NCBI GenBank assembly: GCA_027065245.1 | Contig: JAMOOS010000065.1 | Location: forward strand, 1-17,087 | DNA from: Desulfuromonadaceae bacterium | GTDB lineage: Bacteria; Desulfobacterota; Desulfuromonadia; Desulfuromonadales; Desulfuromonadaceae | Length of the DNA: 17,087 nt | Direction: 5' to 3' | Shown: in pieces, positions 14,432 through 17,087 of the stretch | Layout: every line of letters starts with the position of its first letter | Numbering within the stretch: the stretch's first letter is position 1 | The notes under the pieces: generated by a model | Seen by the model: only the letters and a program-made list of their open reading frames with translations | Database searches by the model: none | What the model was told of the DNA's origin: nothing | Position numbers and translations under genes: made by a program

Positions 14432-15388
14432 GTGAGTGCGGTATTGCCGTGGCCGCCGGGCAGTGTACCGCTGATGCTGGCCCCCATGCAGGGACTGACC
14501 AATCGTGCCCTACGGCAGGTGCAGTACGATATCGCGGCACCGGATGTGCTGTTTACCGAGTTTATCCGCGTACGCGAGAAAACACCTCGCCTGATCAGTG
14601 CTGTTGACCGAGCAGAAGTGCAGGCGACGGCCGGAGCGCCGCTGGTGGCGCAGATAATCGGTCAAAGCGCCGAGCGGCTGGCGCAGGCGGCGGTGGAACT
14701 TCAGCAATGTGGCGTCCGCCACATCAATCTCAACCTTGGTTGCCCGTTTGGCCGGATGGTTTCCGGCAGCAGCGGCGGTGCCATGCTGCGCCAGCCGGAG
14801 CTGGTATATGCCTGCGTGCGCAGCCTGCGCCGCGTAGTGACCGGCTCGTTTTCGGTCAAGGTGCGGGCCGGTTTTGACGATTCGGAGCAGATATTTTCTC
14901 TGTTGCCCATGTTTGCCGGTGAAGGGGTCGATTTCATCGTTGTGCATCCGCGTACCGTGGTGCAAAAATACGCCGGTAGCGCCGACCATACCATTACCGC
15001 CCGGGTGGTGGCGGCAACTGCGCTGCCGGTAATCGCCAACGGCGATGTGGTTTGCGCCCGCCAAGGGCGGGAACTGCTGCGCGACAGCGGCGCCGCCGGG
15101 CTGATGCTGGGGCGCGCCGCCATTGCCGACCCGCTGCTGTTTCAGCGCTTGCGCCGCCCCGATTGCGCTGCTGCCGATCCACAACAGCGCCGCGCCGACG
15201 CGGCGCGTTATCTCACCCGACTGCTGGCCGGTTACAGCGATATTTTTTGCGGCGATCAGCAGATTCTCGGCAAAATCAAGGCGGTGCTGGCGTGTTTTTC
15301 TGATGTTTGTTTTGATGTAATGGTTTTTAAGTTGCGGCGTTGCAGATCTGTTGCCGCGTTCAGTTCTGAGCTGAGGCGTTGGCAGTAA
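14432..15388 (+). CDS. tRNA-dihydrouridine synthase, DusC-like
   Basis: FMN-dependent enzyme reducing specific uridines to dihydrouridine in tRNA, cytoplasmic, 318 residues as usual for bacterial Dus. Signatures: LAPMQGLTN at the flavin site, TEFIRV (closest to DusC among the types I know), NLNLGCPFG with the catalytic cysteine C104, VKVRAGF, a VHPRT segment, VIANGDV and GLMLGRAAI. The GTG at 14432 is used because it follows the PilZ stop by four bases, which suggests translational coupling; no clear Shine-Dalgarno site is visible. An internal ATG at 14474 would remove 14 residues and damage the first flavin-binding strand. DusA or DusB identity cannot be fully excluded without alignment. No convincing terminator follows the gene. 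Confidence 0.92.
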   Translation: MSAVLPWPPGSVPLMLAPMQGLTNRALRQVQYDIAAPDVLFTEFIRVREKTPRLISAVDRAEVQATAGAPLVAQIIGQSAERLAQAAVELQQCGVRHINLNLGCPFGRMVSGSSGGAMLRQPELVYACVRSLRRVVTGSFSVKVRAGFDDSEQIFSLLPMFAGEGVDFIVVHPRTVVQKYAGSADHTITARVVAATALPVIANGDVVCARQGRELLRDSGAAGLMLGRAAIADPLLFQRLRRPDCAAADPQQRRADAARYLTRLLAGYSDIFCGDQQILGKIKAVLACFSDVCFDVMVFKLRRCRSVAAFSSELRRWQ

Positions 15389-15449
15389 GTTGCGCAATAT
15401 CGCTGAATACACGCTTTTTGCGGGCATGTCTGCGTTGGTCACAAAATCC

Positions 15450-15477
15450 TTTACAGCATCCGAATAGGGGTTATAAT
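15450..15477 (+). promoter_or_regulatory. Near-consensus sigma-70 promoter for the cytochrome bc pair
   Basis: TTTACA (15450-15455, 5 of 6) and TATAAT (15472-15477, 6 of 6) are separated by 16 bases. This is the best promoter in the window. Predicted transcription start is near 15484, about 270 bases before the cytochrome c start codon. Confidence 0.65.
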
Positions 15478-15602
15478 GGCCGCTGCGTCAATCGGCGGCA
15501 TATTTCATTGTGTGTAGCTAATGCCGTTTGATGATTTTGCGTAATTGCGCCACCGGTGACTGGTGCTGATTGCAGGTGTATGGGCGTGCGTGTGACTGCG
15601 TG

Positions 15603-15629
15603 TCCACCGCCTAAAGTGTCAGGCGTGGA
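15603..15629 (+). promoter_or_regulatory. Bulged stem-loop in the cytochrome bc leader
   Basis: TCCAC plus GCCT pairs with AGGC plus GTGGA, nine pairs with one bulged C and an eight-base loop. No T tract follows, so it is not a terminator. It may be part of a regulatory RNA fold or a ribosome- or protein-binding element. Confidence 0.35.
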
Positions 15630-15756
15630 GCATAACTGTTTTAAGTTGATCGAAGCGCTTGTTTGCCGTACAGCAGAGGATGCTTATGGCGGGCAGGTGG
15701 CATTTAATTTTTTAATGCAATTGTGTTTGAGCAAGGGAAAGGAGTGTTGTTGCACG

Positions 15757-16788
15757 ATGAAAACTAACTTTTTGTATGTGGTTGCGATTGCAACCTGCCT
15801 GATCTTCATCGGGGCCCCGGTTTGGGCCATGGAAACCGATGATTGTCTGGCCTGCCACACCAGTGCCGATGATGTTGGGGAGGAGAACGTTATCAATGCC
15901 TCCGTATTTGCCAAGACCCAGCATGCTGAAGATGGTTGTACCGGGTGTCATGAGGTGAGTGACGAACATCCGGATGCCGGTCCGGCACCGACGCTGTCGG
16001 CATCTTGTGCAGATTGCCACGATGAGCTGGCTTCAACCTACGCGGCCAGCAAGCACGGCGGTAATGCCGAGTGTGCCGAGTGCCACAATCCTCATGCGGC
16101 GCTGCCTGCCGCCTGGATGGCTGGGGTACAGATGAATGGCGCCTGTTTTAAATGTCATGAACTTGCTGATGTTGGTGAAGCTCATGCCTCATGGTTGCCA
16201 GAGGCCGGTATTCATCTGAGCGCTGTATCATGTGCCGGGTGTCACAGCTCAGCGGAAAAATTGGCAATTACGCTGTACATAGTCAAGCCGAAAGATGAGC
16301 GTAAATACGCCGAGTATGAGGTTGTTAATTACGCCACTTTGCAGCAGCGTGCCGGTGGTGTCGCGTCGATAGATCGCGATCAGGACGGTGTGGTATCAAT
16401 AGACGAAATAGAGGCTTTTTATGCCGATAGCGACAATTCCGGTTTGCGCCTGTGGGCGATGCTGGTGCCGGAGGGGCTCAAGCACGATTTCGGCATCATT
16501 GACAGTTGCCGCGTTTGCAGCAAGTGCCATGCCGCCGGGCCGGATGCCATGGCTGACAGTTATCTTGCTTTCCCGCAGCCTGATGGTACCTTCGGGCGAC
16601 TGCCGGTTGAGAAAGGTGCTACTTTAGATCCTGTTTTTGGTACTCCGGATTTCTACATGGTTGGCGCTACCCGCAGTAAGACCTTGAACTACATTGGTCT
16701 ATTGATACTGTTAGGTGGTTTGGCAATGCCCATTGGTCATGGCAGCATTCGCTTCCTGACCCGTAAGAACAGAAGGAAGGAGCACTAA
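15757..16788 (+). CDS. 7-heme membrane-anchored cytochrome c with EF-hand, CbcA-like
   Basis: A 343-residue cytochrome c. Residues 1-24 form a signal peptide (VWA cleavage site). Seven CXXCH motifs start at 30, 61, 84, 106, 130, 159 and 254. Between hemes 6 and 7 lies a roughly 90-residue insert with a complete EF-hand loop at 206-217: Asp at positions 1, 3, 5, Gly at 6, Asp at 11 and Glu at 12, so it should bind calcium. A hydrophobic helix at about 310-326 followed by RKNRRK anchors the C terminus with the heme domain in the periplasm. The next gene, 3 bases on, is a b-type cytochrome, so the two likely form a quinol:cytochrome c oxidoreductase. Seven hemes plus a b-type partner match the described Geobacter CbcBA inner-membrane complex; the identification is by architecture only. 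AAAGGAG (15738-15744) is 12 bases before the ATG, rather far. Confidence 0.93.
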   Translation: MKTNFLYVVAIATCLIFIGAPVWAMETDDCLACHTSADDVGEENVINASVFAKTQHAEDGCTGCHEVSDEHPDAGPAPTLSASCADCHDELASTYAASKHGGNAECAECHNPHAALPAAWMAGVQMNGACFKCHELADVGEAHASWLPEAGIHLSAVSCAGCHSSAEKLAITLYIVKPKDERKYAEYEVVNYATLQQRAGGVASIDRDQDGVVSIDEIEAFYADSDNSGLRLWAMLVPEGLKHDFGIIDSCRVCSKCHAAGPDAMADSYLAFPQPDGTFGRLPVEKGATLDPVFGTPDFYMVGATRSKTLNYIGLLILLGGLAMPIGHGSIRFLTRKNRRKEH

Positions 16789-16791
16789 AAA

Positions 16792-17087
16792 ATGGCTGAA
16801 CAGGATAGAGTTTATATGAACCCGCTGCCGGTGCGTATCTGGCACTGGGCTAACGCTCTGGCGATTGTAACGTTGTGTATTACCGGTGCGCAGATCCGTT
16901 TTCCGGATGTTATCAATATTTTTGGCTCGTATGGGACAGCGGTCAGCTTGCATCATGCTGCCGGTATTGTTGTAGTGTTGTCGTTTTTGCTGTGGTTTTT
17001 TTACTACGTGGTCATCACCCGTACTTTTGGCAAGATTTACCTGCCAACTGCCAAGGATTTGCAGAGCGGCATTATCAATCAGGCCTT
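16792..17087 (+). CDS. Cytochrome b (HydC/FdnI/thiosulfate-reductase type), 3' end beyond the window
   Basis: The first 98 residues of an integral b-type cytochrome, open to the window edge. The chain starts without a signal peptide and shows the family opening NPLPVRIWHW, where H18 is a usual heme b ligand at the start of the first helix (about 19-35). SLHHAAG follows, with H54 or H55 as a second ligand opening the second helix (about 56-76). Further helices and ligands should lie outside the window. AGGAAGGAG (16773-16781) precedes the ATG by about ten bases and overlaps the end of the cytochrome c gene, and the intergenic gap is 3 bases, so the two are translated together. It would oxidise quinol in the inner membrane and pass electrons to the 7-heme subunit. 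A role with a hydrogenase or formate dehydrogenase catalytic subunit cannot be excluded without the downstream genes. Confidence 0.9.
   Translation, partial: MAEQDRVYMNPLPVRIWHWANALAIVTLCITGAQIRFPDVINIFGSYGTAVSLHHAAGIVVVLSFLLWFFYYVVITRTFGKIYLPTAKDLQSGIINQA

Larger units (their letters stand above)
15389..15756 (+). other. Intergenic region and long 5' leader of the cytochrome bc operon
   Basis: This 368-base gap holds the promoter at 15450-15477 and then a leader of about 270 bases. The leader contains a bulged hairpin at 15603-15629 and an A/T-rich inverted repeat (GCATT/AATGC) around 15700-15718. The same reading frame as the cytochrome is open back to a GTG at 15556, but the translation is not protein-like and the signal peptide begins at 15757, so I treat it as untranslated. 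I recognise no tRNA or known riboswitch core. Confidence 0.5.

Noticed and set aside
15556..15756. Upstream in-frame extension of the 7-heme cytochrome from a GTG
   Set aside because: It would bury the signal peptide 67 residues inside the protein, and the composition is not protein-like.
1..17087. Mobile elements, tRNA or rRNA genes, phage or defence islands
   Set aside because: No transposase, integrase, terminal repeats, tRNA-like cloverleaf or rRNA sequence was recognised anywhere in the window.

Overview
The window comes from a G+C-rich, Gram-negative bacterium with heavy investment in multiheme c-type cytochromes. The EngB-type GTPase, the fused CbiE-CbiT corrin methyltransferase, a PilZ protein and a membrane-anchored cytochrome c/cytochrome b pair together resemble Desulfuromonadales/Geobacterales (Desulfobacterota), the metal-, sulfur- or electrode-respiring lineage. 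That placement is an inference from protein resemblance, because no rRNA or marker phylogeny is available here.

Left end (1-2877, minus strand): three exported multiheme cytochrome c genes lie head to tail, read leftward in the order 12-heme, 20-heme, then a third with at least 9 hemes that runs off the window edge. All three are built from about 80-residue tetraheme units: 3 units, 5 units, and at least 2 complete units plus the start of a third. The 20-heme protein looks like the 12-heme one with an extra octaheme block. A strong UUCG hairpin followed by a T tract lies between the first two genes.

Centre (3219-15388, plus strand): after a 341-base divergent intergenic region come an O-acetylhomoserine sulfhydrylase (metY), an unrecognised four-helix membrane protein with a nine-aspartate tail, aminopeptidase N (pepN), a fused ATP-dependent 5-oxoprolinase of 1230 residues, the ribosome-assembly GTPase engB, cbiET, a small PilZ (c-di-GMP receptor) protein, and a DusC-like tRNA-dihydrouridine synthase. 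The last three are packed with gaps of 4-10 bases and probably form an operon behind a good promoter at 12798-12826. Start codons of pepN, engB and the PilZ gene are set here by Shine-Dalgarno spacing.

Right end (15389-17087, plus strand): a near-consensus sigma-70 promoter is followed by a leader of about 270 bases, then a 7-heme, C-terminally anchored cytochrome c carrying a canonical EF-hand calcium loop, then the start of a b-type cytochrome (HydC/FdnI/thiosulfate-reductase type). The pair looks like a CbcBA-type inner-membrane quinol:cytochrome c oxidoreductase.

Working model (inference): the right-hand bc pair would take electrons from the quinone pool, and the left-hand bis-histidine multiheme proteins could carry them across or beyond the periplasm. 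The genes between are metabolic and housekeeping.
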